Positions 21,007 to 33,005 of a stretch of 64,000 nt of DNA are shown piece after piece. The notes beneath the pieces are model-generated. The model was not told the origin of the DNA. It saw nothing but the letters and a program-made list of their open reading frames with translations, and ran no database searches. The translations under genes and the position numbers were made by a program. Position 1 is the first letter of the stretch. Every line of letters starts with the position of its first letter. The DNA is taken from positions 930,001-994,000 of the forward strand of contig JAHRHY010000003.1 in NCBI GenBank assembly GCA_019671135.1, in the 5' to 3' direction. The stretch is from Linnemannia hyalina (taxonomy: Eukaryota; Mortierellomycota; Mortierellomycetes; Mortierellales; Mortierellaceae).

Positions 21007-21818
21007 CTAAAAGAACCAGGCAAAAGCTCCAATGACAGCACCGGCAACACTAGCGGTCAACTTGCTGGCATCGCTCTTGACAGGAGTTTCAGTCGTCTTC
21101 TTCGAGTCAGCTTTGGTGCTGTCACCAGAATCATTCTCCACCAACAACGCACCCTTAGGCTCAGGAACATCTGCGGGAGAGGCCACATTAATGTCCAGCG
21201 CAGAGGTGACAGGTTGAGCATTGCTATTGCCAACAATAATGCTAGCGGTGCTCTCGATACCCGACTTCAGTTCATCGAGCGAAAAGTGGAATCCTTGATC
21301 AGCAAGCTGTTTGGCCAAGTCATTCAATGGGCCTTGACCAAGTTCTTTGTAGGAAATGACGCGAGGCAGGTTTTGTTGATCCAATACGCTATGGCAAGAA
21401 GTAAAATATGAAAAAAATACATGTCAGTAGTTTCTCGCGCGTGAGGGTTTTGTGCCAATGAGGACTCCAAAAAAGATATATGTATATGTTGTACGTACAC
21501 GACACCGCAGGTGCCTTTGAGTTCGTTGCATCCAGACGAGTGGCTGCAGTGTAATGTCGATCTACCGCAAAATCCACTACACATGGATGACATAAAAATA
21601 GAAAAGAAGGGCATCGGTGAATGTTTTAGTTTAATTCGGGTTTGCGATCGCGTGGTGCCTGAACTGCAACAACAAAAACATATGCAATGAACGTACTGGC
21701 TGGAGCAACAGTATCCTTCGTCACAGGACAGGGCACCGGTGCACAATTCAGCAGTGTCCTCGCGAGCCAGGACGACAGAGCAGACTATAGCCAGCAGTGC
21801 AAGGGATTGGTAGCGCAT
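21007..21818 (-). CDS. Chitin-binding (hevein/CBM18-like) GPI-anchored cell-wall protein
   Basis: Three exons (21818-21697, 21576-21499, 21388-21007) give 193 residues. Residues 1-18 are a signal peptide (MRYQSLALLAIVCSVVLA). The split exons 1 and 2 join into a hevein-type domain (CTGALSCDEGYCCSSHGFCG, then HCS and GCNELKGTCG) with the typical CCS-x-x-GFCG core, so binding to chitin is expected. A Ser/Thr/Asp/Lys-rich stalk follows. The C-terminal ~20 residues (LTASVAGAVIGAFAWFF) form a hydrophobic tail after a small-residue region, as in GPI-anchor signals. It is probably displayed on the plasma membrane or linked to the cell wall. The splice model is supported because only the joined exons make the cysteine pattern. 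Confidence 0.8.
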
Positions 21819-22742
21819 CTTGTGTAGTGATCAAGGGCTAAGAAAAGAGGAGGGGTTGGTGTGTAGAGTGTCAGGGAGGAGAAAGAAAACAAAAATAAGG
21901 TAGGGTGGCGGTGTCCAGCTTTTTATGCGAATGTGAATCTGAGTGTCCGTATCCGATTTGTTGCCATTGGCAATGATTATTCACAACCATTCTCATGTTC
22001 TGATGGTCTCCGAAGCAGTGCGCGCGAGTGAGTTGAATCGTTTGTATGGAAAAGGAGTTGCCATGGTGCTTGGGAGGATAACTTGTCGTTTGATTCCGAT
22101 TCTTGAAAATAGACACGGAGGAAATGGAAGGGGACGAGAAAAACAAAGAGTTGGCTTCCATTTGTTCGTACTGAACCTAGTTTTTCTTTATGTTTTGATA
22201 TCCAGTATGGTCGATTGCTTGGCAGCCAGGTTGTAGTTGTTATGGTGTCGAATCGATCGCACTATTGTATTGGGGCCTCACACAAGGCGTCCGTCTTGTA
22301 TCCTGTCTATTCCGATGACCAGCCTGGATGCCCTTCTATTGACCCAATGCTAGTTTCATAGAGAGCGGGAAAAAAGGTATTTTTGTTGACGGCGATATCG
22401 AGAGAGGGCTGTTGCGTGAAGGCGTGTCTGCGTTGCCAAGAGCTTGTTGGATCTCAGCCAAGAGTCGAGGATTCGAACGACTCTTTTCTTTGCGCTGTGA
22501 GGAACACAGGGCCGGCCCTGGGGAGATGGACAGAAATGAGCAGCAGCAGATGCCAATCTTCTTACGTGGCAAGGGGTCCTGCATTTCTCCCCTGTTTAAC
22601 TTCCCACATGTGCAAAAGCACAAAGAGATAAAAATCGACTACACACCGACAACATTTTTTCCTCTTTCCTCTTTACTCACACGCCCACCACCGTCAACAA
22701 ACAACTACCGACAACTACAGACGAATATACATATCGAAAATA
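21819..22742. other. Divergent intergenic region
   Basis: It lies between the chitin-binding protein gene (minus) and the PRA1 gene (plus). The last ~100 bases before 22743 are C/A-rich leader sequence (ACCGTCAACAAACAACTACCG). No gene is supported. Confidence 0.4.
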
Positions 22743-23763
22743 ATGGCCGCTCCAGCTTACACCCCCGTTGCCACCAACCCCTTCACAGGCGGATTCCCCT
22801 CATCCGACGAGGCCTCCGCCGTCGCCTCATCCGCCGCCAGCTTTGGTCTTGGATACCTCCAGAAGCTGCGTGAGGAGCGTCTCTCATCCCTCAGACCCGC
22901 TGGAGAGTTCTTTGACCGGAATCGCTTCTCCCTTCCCTCTGGATTCGCCAGTACGTCTTCTACTTGTTTTTCTTTTCGTTTCCTGACGGGAGCGAAGACG
23001 AAGAGAAATGGCGGAGCAAGATGACCTTAGGATGAACCTGCTAGTGCTGTGAGACTGAAGCCTACTTTTTCTCATCTTGCTTCCAATTAGATGTCACCTC
23101 AAGATTCAACTACAACCTCAACTACTTCCAGGGCAACTACCTCTTGATGTTCCTCGCCATCACCGCCTACAGCTTGTACGTTTACAAAACGCACACAGAA
23201 CAAACATACGCACATGATACACTGGAAAATACCTCAGGGTCAAAGGATGCAAAAGCTGAACGGACCTGCACACAACCACAACAACATGCGCTAACAAAAA
23301 TACCACTACTTTTCTCCACTGTTGTCTTGTTCTTATTCGACCAAAATCACTCTTTCTTTTCATGCTATACACAGGATCACAAACTTCTTGTTGATGTTCA
23401 CCGTGGCCTTTGTGATCGGAGGCTTGTACTTTATCAGCAGGATCCCCCCAGAAGGTGTCAGAATCGGATCCAACACCTACCAGGCCGGTCAATTGAAGAC
23501 CATCCTCATTGGTATCTCTGTCATCCTCTTCTTCTTCAGCTCCACCATCGGGACCGTCTTCTGGATCGTCGGTATGTCATCGCATTTTGCCATTTTATTT
23601 ATATCTTTTTTTTTGTCTTATTTGCCTTCCGCCCACCCTGCCACAATCACTCACTCATATGTTTGTTCTTTTATCTCTTGCAGGTGCCAGCGCTGTCACG
23701 ATCCTCGGACACGCTGCAGTGATGCAGGAGGGTGTCGAGGGTGAATTCGCTTCTGTCGTCTAA
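22743..23763 (+). CDS. PRA1/Yip3 family prenylated Rab acceptor
   Basis: Four exons (22743-22950, 23091-23175, 23375-23571, 23684-23763) encode 189 residues with consistent phases. The cytosolic N-terminus is followed by LRPAGEFFDRNRFSLP and TSRFNYNLNYFQGNYLLMF, the conserved entry to the PRA1 domain. Two paired hydrophobic regions follow (FLAITAYSLITNFLLMFTVA and ILIGISVILFFFSSTIGTVF). The tail ends in acidic residues (QEGVEGEFASVV). PRA1/Yip3 proteins sit in ER-Golgi membranes and bind prenylated Rab GTPases, helping them dissociate from GDI. The length is normal for the family. An AATAAA lies at 23815. Confidence 0.92.
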
Positions 23764-23814
23764 AGGAAGAATGTCCACCTCCTCAACTCACCTATAATAT
23801 CACCCGCCCTGTGT

Positions 23815-23820
23815 AATAAA
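23815..23820 (+). terminator. Poly(A) signal of the PRA1 gene
   Basis: AATAAA lies 52 bp past the stop codon. Confidence 0.5.
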
Positions 23821-24134
23821 ATCCTCCCCCACTCATTCATTTCATATCATATTTTTCAAGGGTTCTAGTTTGCTCAGGGTGCTTGGGTCTGGGCTTTTGC
23901 GTTTCAAAATATGTCGTTATCATTAGAAAGTCGTCAGAGGTTACTACTATATGTTCTAATTTTGATCCGCGTTTCGAGTTGTGTGCAGTATGGACTCTGC
24001 TTTAACGAAGTCCCGAATTGGCCAACCACTCCCTACAACACGACAAAACATGGAAAAGAAGTGAGGATTTGAGACTCGGGGCTATGAAGAAAAAGCTGGC
24101 AGCAAACATCAATTCCTGATCAATCATCTGTAAG

Positions 24135-25992
24135 TTACCTGAACATGGCAGAGTTCATGAGAAGGAGCGTAGCAGTGCCCATAGATGCAGCTGAGAAGAC
24201 AAGCATGGCCGCCATGTTACGACTGTAAAGCTGCAGTGAGTTCGTGGGGTACTTTGACAATGCCGAGGCACCCTTTTCCTTCTTGATCCTGGGTTTGCTC
24301 AACAGTTCGTCGATTGGTGTGAAATCAATGGGTGTGGATGAGATCTTTTCGTCCGCGCTATCGTAGAGGTGAATTCCCGGCCGACTGAACGTGTTGACGC
24401 AGGAACTAGTACAAATACAAGGGTTTCCAATAGCGGGTCAGTTGCCTGTCAGGGGGACGCGTAGTGAGTTGAAAATGGCTCAACGATAACTGTAAGAAGT
24501 CCTTACTTTTCATCTAACCAGATTTCGGAGCGCTTCTGGAGTGCTTCTGGTGGGTATGTTATGTAGAGTTGGTGGGCGTGTGAGATGATCAGCTCCAGAT
24601 CGACGGTCTTGGGGAACTTGGTCAAAAACGTATGGACCATTGCGTTGTCGCATTCGACCTCCAGCAGTTCTTCCCGCCGTGACATGACGACCTATAACAA
24701 GATAAAACCGTTCGAATAATTAGTAAAGTCGCAATCACATATCCTGAACGGACATTCTCCATATCCACACCAACGATGGTCTCCAGTAGTTCTTACAGCG
24801 GCGGCCATATAAACGGACATGAGGGGGTTGAAGCAGATCAAAAAGTCGTAGAGTCGGGCAATCTTGTTAAAGTCCTGAAGGTCGTGAGCGCACCATGTGA
24901 TAACCCAGCTCAGCGGGAAGAACGGGAGCGTTTCCGATCTATGTTAATTTTCAGCAATAGAGATGTAAGCGAATGTGTTATTATATCTATTCAGTCCATC
25001 CTGTCTTTTCAGCTTGCTTGTTCTCTTGATGTGGCTGTTACCTGTCCAGGAACTCTTGGACCTCTGGATCTTCCAGCTTCAAGAGAGCAGTCATCAGCGA
25101 GAGTTGCTCCAGCACGGGCTCTAGATTTTCCAGCATGCAGTCCCTAAAAAAGAACATCGCCAAGGTCTCTGCCGCCAATGTTGCGGCCTCTTTGCCCAAG
25201 ACCACAATCAAGCATGTACAAACATCATGGAACCCCTATGACCGACATTGACAACGACAACACGATGTAAGTATCAAAGTGCTTGCATTTGCTCCGGTAT
25301 GGCATGAAATGTTGGTCTCTGTACCTGGTAGTAGGAGAGTTTTGGGTGTCGCTGCAAGACATCGAGGATCACATGCAAGAGTTCGTCCTGTTTTTGCTTC
25401 TTGTATGCTTGTTGACTCTCTATTCCATGGTTAAAAGTAGACAAGAGATTTTCATGAGTCCTTCATGCCTTCTCCTATTTCTCCTTGCTCTTTTTTGTTC
25501 TCCTGAATATGGAGCTCGTCTTACTTGTCTCGCTGCTGAGGTGAGTGAAGGATCGGATCACGTCCAAACGGACTTGGTCGTCGTCTTTGTGCGGTACTGA
25601 TGTGTTAGCGGCGGCTTGTCGTCTTGGAACATGGGTGCGCAACAACAGCGGCCTATTCATAAAGGTGGTCAATCAAATGCTTTTTTATGTTAGAACATTA
25701 TGTCGTTCAAAATCAACGAAACAAACGCGCGATGTGATTATGGAACATATGCGTACCATGCTCGGCGACGGATACCGTCGGTGACAAAGCCGGATCCGGT
25801 GACAGATAGTTTACGAAGTTCTTCAATGTTTCCTGTTACAATGGCCTCGTCCAGTCTGCGAATACGTTTTTCCTTTTCAAGAGAGTCCTTGGTTTTGGGC
25901 CGTCGGTTTCGAAGCGAGCCGCCTCTGGACGAGGAGTGGTTGGAGGACCAGGAGCTGTGGGAGCCTGCGTGAAGCTGTCTTGCGCGCGTCAT
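24135..25992 (-). CDS. TBC1D20/Gyp8-type Rab GTPase-activating protein
   Basis: Seven exons (25992-25757, 25652-25525, 25407-25325, 25235-25042, 24938-24797, 24691-24507, 24405-24135) give 412 residues, close to the ~400 of TBC1D20. The TBC domain runs from GIRRRAWPLLL through DDDQVRLDVIRSF (the IxxDxxR motif with the arginine finger) and LSYYQGFHDV (the YxQG glutamine finger) to PFFPLSWVITWCAHDL and LYDFLICFNPLM. Both catalytic fingers are present, so GAP activity is expected. The C-terminus has a single hydrophobic segment (MAAMLVFSAASMGTATLLLM), as in the membrane-anchored relatives that act on Rab1 and Rab2/Ypt1 at the ER and Golgi. The N-terminal ~40 residues are Ser/His-rich. The start is the first ATG after a repeat-rich leader. 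Confidence 0.9.
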
Positions 25993-26084
25993 GACCAAGA
26001 TAACGGCGACGACGGCAAGGAGTGTTCGTGGTTTGAGGGAAGGAATGGTGACGGAAGGTGTTGTCGTCTTGTGTGTTTTTTGAG

Positions 26085-26142
26085 CGAATGAATGAATGAA
26101 TGAATGTATGAATGAATGAAAGAAAGAAAGAAAGTAAAGTAA
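26085..26142 (-). repeat. GAAT/GAAA tetranucleotide repeat in a 5' leader
   Basis: About ten GAAT units followed by GAAA units lie ~95-150 bp upstream of the TBC1D20-like start codon, in the divergent promoter shared with clathrin heavy chain. Confidence 0.8.
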
Positions 26143-26509
26143 GTAAAAAGTATAAAGCTCAAAAGTGAAGAAGAGCAAAAAACGCATTCTTCCCCAATGA
26201 GCCCTGACATCACGTGTAGGATGGCCGTTGCACGTTGGCCATGCCACGTACAAAGAGTCCTCCAGTAGCTGCAAGCTGCAAGGTGTGAATGCGTGTCTTC
26301 GCGACACTACTTATCGATAATTTTGCCCTGGCACAGTTGTATTTTTCCCTTTTTTCCTCTTGTTCTTCTTTCTTCTCTCCACTCTCCCCCTCACTCACTC
26401 ACTCACACTACCCTTGACCCCAACACACTTTCTCACTACCATCGCCACTCATCAATTACAACACAACACAACTACCTTCCACCTCCGCCCACACTTACAT
26501 CAACGTCTT

Positions 26510-26517
26510 ATATAAGG
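26510..26517 (+). promoter_or_regulatory. TATA-like element upstream of clathrin heavy chain
   Basis: TATATAAG lies ~250 bp upstream of the clathrin ATG, with a pyrimidine-rich tract before it. It lies in a 775-bp divergent region between two start codons. It is only a motif match. Confidence 0.25.
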
Positions 26518-26767
26518 AAGCAAACTTGTCCGTCTGTCTGAGGGTCACTCTCCGTCTTCGTATTTCATCACACGCTCACCGCCTCATCTACTCACACCAC
26601 CCCCTTCTCGGTATGATATTCCATACAGCACTTATTGTTATGTCCCTCTTGTTGGTTGCTCTGCTTGTCCGACCTTTTATTTCTTTCACTTGGCACACCC
26701 TGTCTTCAATACGTAATAACCTGGACTTGGCTCCCTTGTTCTATGAATAGAATAAAACACATACATA

Positions 26768-29700
26768 ATGGCGGAACCCCTGCCCATTCGCTTCCAGGAA
26801 CACTGCCAGGTACAGCAGCCACAACTGTCGCAATGTCGCGTGAGGAGAAGCGACTCCAGTTGCGCGCTTTTGTTATTGTTTTTGCGGCCTGCGTGTGTAC
26901 ATGCAGTAGAAAGTAGGAGAGGAACCTTTTACAACGGCACTCCAAGAAAGACAGCTTCGTTTTCTCTAACGAACTGCTTTTCTATTCTTCGACTTTGTGT
27001 ATTAATTTGACTCTCCGTCGGACACGTAATGATATAATGATAGCTCCAAAACTTGGGCGTCAACGCAGCAAGTATCGGCTTCAACACACTCACGCTGGAA
27101 TCAGACCGCTTCATCTGTGTCCGGGATACGACGGGCGAACAGAACCTGGTCGTCATTATCGACCTCACCGACCCCACCAATGTGATCCGCAGACCCATCA
27201 CAGCCGACTCGGCTATCATGCACCCCGCCAGCAAAGTCATCGCCCTCAAAGGTACGATTTGCTTTTTTTTGCCGTGAGGATTGTTTTGTGTTCTTTTTGA
27301 GCAAAAAGCCTTTTTTACGAACTGATATTTACAATGTGTATTACGTCTTTCCATCACTTGCAACCCATTTATTACTGCCATCAGCCGGACGACAGCTGCA
27401 GATTTTCAACTTGGAGATGAAGACCAAAGTAAAGTCCCACCTGATGCACGACGACGTTGAGTTCTGGAAATGGATCTCTCTCAAATCGCTTGCCCTTGTC
27501 ACCAGCACCGCAGTCTACCACTGGTCTATGGAGGGCGACTCCCAACCTATCAAGGTCTTTGACCGCCACCCCAGTATGAGTGGAACCCAGATTATCAACT
27601 ACCGCATCAACTCGGACGAAAAGTGGATGGTCCTCGTCGGAATCTCGTCCAGGGTGAGCCACAATCGATTATGACGCACGGGATTATGGAATAATAGGCT
27701 CTTAGTACAAAGGACTAGGACTAACAAGAGCTTGTCACTTGTCATGTTTTCTTTTAGGAGGGACGCGTTGCTGGTTCGATGCAGCTCTACTCCAAGGAGC
27801 GCGGTGTCAGCCAGCCTATCGAGGGTCACGCTGCTGCATTTGCTGAGCTTACGTTGGATGGTGGCAACTCTCCCACAAAGCTGTTTGCCTTTGCTGTTCG
27901 CACCGCAGTTGGAGCCAAGGTAAATGACTGTAGACATTCTCCAGGGTATCATTTTTGCTGATACGAAAAACATATGTTTTTCTGGATAAACATTGACAAC
28001 GACTGTTTACACCGTATATTTTGTAGCTGCACGTTGTTGAGGTTGACCACAAGGACGGCAACCCAGTATACGCAAAGAAGGCCGTCGACGTCTTCTTCCC
28101 TCCAGAGGCCAGCGGCGACTTCCCTGTCGCCATGCAGATCAGTCAAAAGTACGGCATCATCTTCTTGGTCACCAAGTTTGGATTCATCCACCTCTACGAC
28201 CTCGAGACAGGAACCTGTATCTACATGAACCGTATCAGTGGCGAGACAATCTTTGTGACAGCAGAGCACGAGGCAACAAGTGGAGTCATCGGTGTCAACC
28301 GCAAGGGTCAGGTCCTCTCCGTCAGCGTTGATGAGACCAACCTTGTCCCCTACATTGTCAACACTCTTCGCAACTCTGAGTTGGCCCTTAAGGTCGCCTC
28401 CCGTGGTGGTTTACCCGGCGCTGATGACCTTTACGTCCAGCGTTTCCAGCAGCTCTTCCAATCTGGAGATTTCAGCCAGGCCGCCAAAATCGCCGCCACC
28501 TCACCAAAGGTAAGCTCATGCTCATCTCATAAGCTCGCATGACAATGCCAATGTGCAGGACTATTTGCTTTCCTGAAGATTGACTCTAATGTTTTGATTT
28601 GATTTTGGCAAACAGGGAATCCTCCGCACACCTCAGACAATTGAGCGTTTCAAGGCGATTCCCACACAGGCCGGCCAGGTCCCTCCTATTCTGCAGTACT
28701 TTGTGACTTTGTTGGAGAAAGGAGAGTTGAACAAGTACGAATCGCTTGAGCTCGCCAAGCCCGTTCTCGCACAGGGCCGCAAGCAGCTTTTGGAGAAGTG
28801 GCTCAAGGAGGACAAGCTGGAGTGCAGTGAGGAGTTGGGTGATATCGTCAAGCAGCACGACTTGAACCTCGCTCTTTCCGTATACCTTCGTGCTAATGTC
28901 CCCAACAAGGTCATTGCTTGCTTTGCCGAGACAAAGCAGTATCCCAAGATCATTTTGTACGCCAACAAGGTCGGCTATACCCCTGACTACGCCACGCTCC
29001 TTCAGCACATCATGCGCATGGATCCCGACAATGGCGCCGAGTTTGCTACTCTTCTCGCCAACAACGAAGGCGGACCCTTGGTGGACTTGGAGAAGGTATG
29101 ATTTATAATGTTGACTCCTGGCGCGAACTGGTGTTTCAAGATATGAACAATTTTACTCACCGCAATCAAATCTTTTTACCCTTTCGAACACCAGGTCGTT
29201 GATGTGTTCATGTCGCAGAACATGATCCAGCAGGCTACCGCTTTCTTGTTGGAGGCTCTCAAGGACAACTTGCCCCAACACGCTCACCTCCAGACCCGTT
29301 TGCTTGAGATGAACCTCATGCACGCCCCTCAGGTTGCTGATGCGATCTTGGGCAACGAAATGTTCACCCATTACGACCGTGCTTCGATCGCCAGCATGTG
29401 CGAGAAGGCTGGTCTCTACCAGAGAGCTTTGGAGCACTACACCGAGAACGCTGACATCAAGCGTGTCTTGGTCCACACTCACCTTTTCCAGCCCGACTGG
29501 GTCATTGCCTACTTTGGTCGTCTCGCAGTCGAGCAGTCGCTGGACTGCTTGCGTGAAATGCTGAGCTCTAACATGCGCCAAAACTTGCAGATTGTTGTCC
29601 AAGTCGCCACCAAGTACTCTGAGCAGTTGGGCGCCTCAAAGTTGATCGAGCTTTTCGAATCTTTCAACACCTTTGAGGGACTTTACCACTACCTGGGCTC

Positions 29701-32584
29701 TATTGTCAACCTGAGCCAGGATCCTGAGGTTATCTACAAATACATTGAGGCTGCCTGCAAGACTGGTCAGCTCAAGGAGGTCGAGCGCATCTGTCGCGAG
29801 TCCAACTACTACAACCCCGAAAGGGTCAAGAACTTCCTCAAGGACGCCAAGTTGACCGACCAGCTTCCTTTGATCATTGTCTGCGACCGCTTCGACTTTG
29901 TCCACGACTTGGTCCTCTACTTGTACCAGAACAACTTGTCCAAGTACATTGAGACCTATGTCCAGAAGGTCAACCCCTCTAGAACCCCTGCCGTCATCGG
30001 TGCGCTGCTGGACGTTGGCTGCGACGAGTCTGTCATCAAGAGCTTGTTGATGACCGTCCGTGGCGATATGCCCGTCGGAGAGTTGGTCGACCAGACCGAG
30101 AAGCGCAACCGCTTGAAGCTCCTCCTGCCTTGGTTGGAGGTCAAGGTGAACGAGAGCAGCCAGGACCCCGAGGTCTACAACGCCATTGCCAAGATTTACA
30201 TCGACAGCAACAACAACCCCGAGCCTTTCCTCAGGAATAACGCCTTCTACGACTCCAGGACTATTGGAAAGTACTGCGAGAAGCGCGACCCCTACCTTGC
30301 CTTCATTGCCTACGAGCGTGGACAGTGCGATGTCGAATTGATCGAGATCACCAACAACAATTCGATGTTCAAGCACCAGGCCCGCTACTTGGTCAAGCGT
30401 CGCGATGCCAACCTATGGGCTCATGTCTTGAGCAACGACAACCCCAGCCGTCGCGCATTGATTGACCAGGTCGTGTCGACCGCTCTTTCCGAGACCCAGG
30501 ACCCCGAGGATGTCTCGATCACCGTCAAGGCTTTCATGGCTGCCTACCTCCCCAACGAATTGATTGAGCTCCTTGAGAAGATCATTCTCGAGGCCTCTGC
30601 CTTTAGCGACAACCGCAACCTCCAGAACCTTTTGATCTTGACTGCCATCCAGGCTGACAAGTCCAAGGTCATGGACTACATCAATCGTCTGGACAACTTT
30701 GATGCCCCCGATATCGCCGATCACGCCATCCGCAACGGACTGTTCGAAGAGGCGTTTGTCATCTACCAGCGCCACGATGTCCATGCCAGCGCCATCAACG
30801 TGCTCATTGAGCACATTGGCAGTATCGACCGCGCCTATGAGTACGCCGAGAAGACCGACACCCCCGAGGTCTGGAGCCGTCTCGGTAAGGCTCAATTGGA
30901 TGGCATGCGTATTAAGGAGGCCATCGACTCGTACATCCGTGCCAACGACCCCAGCAACCATGTCGAGGTTGTTTCGCTCGCCTCGCGCGCCGACAAGTAC
31001 GAGGATTTGGTCCGTTACTTGCAGATGGCTCGTAAGATCTCGCGTGAGCCTTTGGTCGAGTCTGAGCTGCTGTTTGCTTATGCCAAGACTGACCGCTTAG
31101 TCGACATGGAGGAGATCCTTAACGGCTCCCCCAACGCTGCCCAGGTCCAGGTAATCGGAGACCGCTGTTTCGAAGAGAAGATGTACGCCCCCGCCAAGCT
31201 CCTCTACTCGAGCATTTCAAACTGGGCCCGCCTTTCGACTACTTTGGTTCACTTGGGCGAATACCAGGCTGCTGTTGACGGTGCCCGCAAGGCCAACAGC
31301 ACCAAGGTCTGGAAGGATGTTCATGCGGCATGTATTGAGCGCAGGGAGTTCCGTCTGGCCCAGGTCTGTGGACTGTCGTTGGTTGTCCATCCCGAGGAGT
31401 TGGAGGAGTTGATGCGCCTGTACATCAGCCAGGGCTTCTTTGAGGAATTGATGGCCCTGTTGGAGTCTGGTCTGGGTCTGGAGCGTGCTCATATGGGCAT
31501 GTTCACCGAGTTGGCGATCTTGTATGCACGTTACCGCCCCGAGCGGATGATGGAACATCTCAAGATTTTCTGGTCGCGCATCAACATCCCCAAGGTCATT
31601 TCTGCCTGCGAGGAGGCACATTTGTGGACGGAGCTGGTATTCTTGTATGTTCACTACGACGAGTACGACAACGCGGCGATTACGATGATGAAGCGGTCGC
31701 CCGACGCTTGGGAACACAGTGCGTTCAAGGATGTGGTGGTCAAGGTGTCGAACCTCGAGATCTACTACAAGGCCCTCCGCTTCTACTTGGATGAGCAACC
31801 TATGCTTTTGAACGACCTTTTGGCTGTCCTTGTGCCCAGAATTGACCACAACCGCGTCATCCAGATGTTCCAGAAGTCGGACAACTTGCCCCTGATCAAG
31901 AACTACCTCGTCTCTGTCCAGAGCATCAACAACTTGGCGGTCAACACAGCGTACCACGATCTGTTGATTGAGGAGGAAGATTACGTCCGTTTGCGCAAGT
32001 CGATCGATACGAACACCAACTTTGACAACCTGGCGTTGGCTGGACGGCTGGAGTCGCACGAGCTATTGGAGTTCCGTCGGATTGCTGCACACCTGTACAA
32101 GCGCAACAAGAAGTGGAGACAGTCGATGACGCTCTCGAAACAGGACCGCCTCTACAAGGACGCCATGGACACTGCGGCCGAGTCGAGGGATACGTCTGTC
32201 GCCGAGGAGTTGCTGCAGTACTTTGTCGAGTCTGGTCACAAGGAGTGCTTTGCGGCATGTCTGTATATCTGTTACGACCTGGTCCGGCCCGACAGGGTGA
32301 TGGAGCTCGCATGGAGACACCAGTTGACGGACTTTGCGATGCCCTACATGGTTCAGTTCACGCGAGAGTATGTTGAGAAGGTCGACATGCTGAACAAGGC
32401 CCATGAGGAGCGCGAGGCCAAGGAGACCAAGGAGCGGTCAGGAGAGACACCCATCTTGGGACCTGGTGGATTGGGCAACAGCAGGATGATCACAGCCGGC
32501 CCTGGTGTGGGTATGATCCCACCCCAGCAGACTGGCATGGGAGGCATGGCCATGGGATACGGCCAGAGCGGATACGGATTCTGA
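26768..32584 (+). CDS. CHC1: Clathrin heavy chain
   Basis: Seven exons (26768-26809, 27044-27251, 27385-27653, 27758-27919, 28027-28509, 28616-29095, 29195-32584) encode 1677 residues, the normal length. The N-terminal beta-propeller begins [20 protein letters not shown] and continues through FICVRD and [20 protein letters not shown]. Linker and legs follow with alpha-zigzag repeats ([21 protein letters not shown] linker; [64 protein letters not shown]). The C-terminus is Gly/Met/Gln-rich ([13 protein letters not shown]). Clathrin triskelions coat vesicles at the plasma membrane and trans-Golgi. The introns cluster in the first 2.4 kb and the last 3.4 kb is one exon. Codon use is strongly C-ending, as expected of a highly expressed gene. 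An AATAAA lies at 32636. Confidence 0.98.
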
Positions 32585-32635
32585 ACGAGCGCTGGTTAGC
32601 AGTTTCGACTTCGTGAAAAAAAGCTCGAGTGAAGT

Positions 32636-32641
32636 AATAAA
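32636..32641 (+). terminator. Poly(A) signal of clathrin heavy chain
   Basis: AATAAA lies 52 bp past the stop codon, in the short space before the convergent SH3-SAM-PH-CH gene. Confidence 0.5.
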
Positions 32642-32712
32642 CGAGGCTTTGTGTACAATTGAGTTTTAATAGCATTTTTTGTGTTACTTCTGTATGTTTT
32701 ACTTTTTGTGGG

Positions 32713-32714
<2 letters not shown>

Positions 32715-32749
<35 letters not shown>
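32715..32749. repeat. (GT)n microsatellite
   Basis: About 17 GT units lie between the 3' ends of the convergent clathrin and Boi-like genes. Confidence 0.9.
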
Positions 32750-32752
<3 letters not shown>

Positions 32753-32859
32753 TTGGAACAAAACTTGGAAGGTGGACTTGGGACGTTAAAAAAGGTATGA
32801 TTGAGTGAAGGCATTATTAGGTGTTTCATTTTTGAGTGGTGAATGGAATGGGTAGAGTA

Positions 32860-32968
32860 TTAGGAAATAGTACTGCGAGCTGCTTCGTCATAAAGTGCTT
32901 CGAACTCAGAACCGCCAGTGTTCTGGGCTTGCATTCTTAAAGGTGCAGGCTGCTGCTGCTGCTGCTGC

Positions 32969-33005
<37 letters not shown>

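Noticed and set aside
29153..32404. Several long minus-strand frames inside the clathrin gene
   Set aside because: They mirror the C-ending codon bias of the sense strand; the sense protein is unambiguous.
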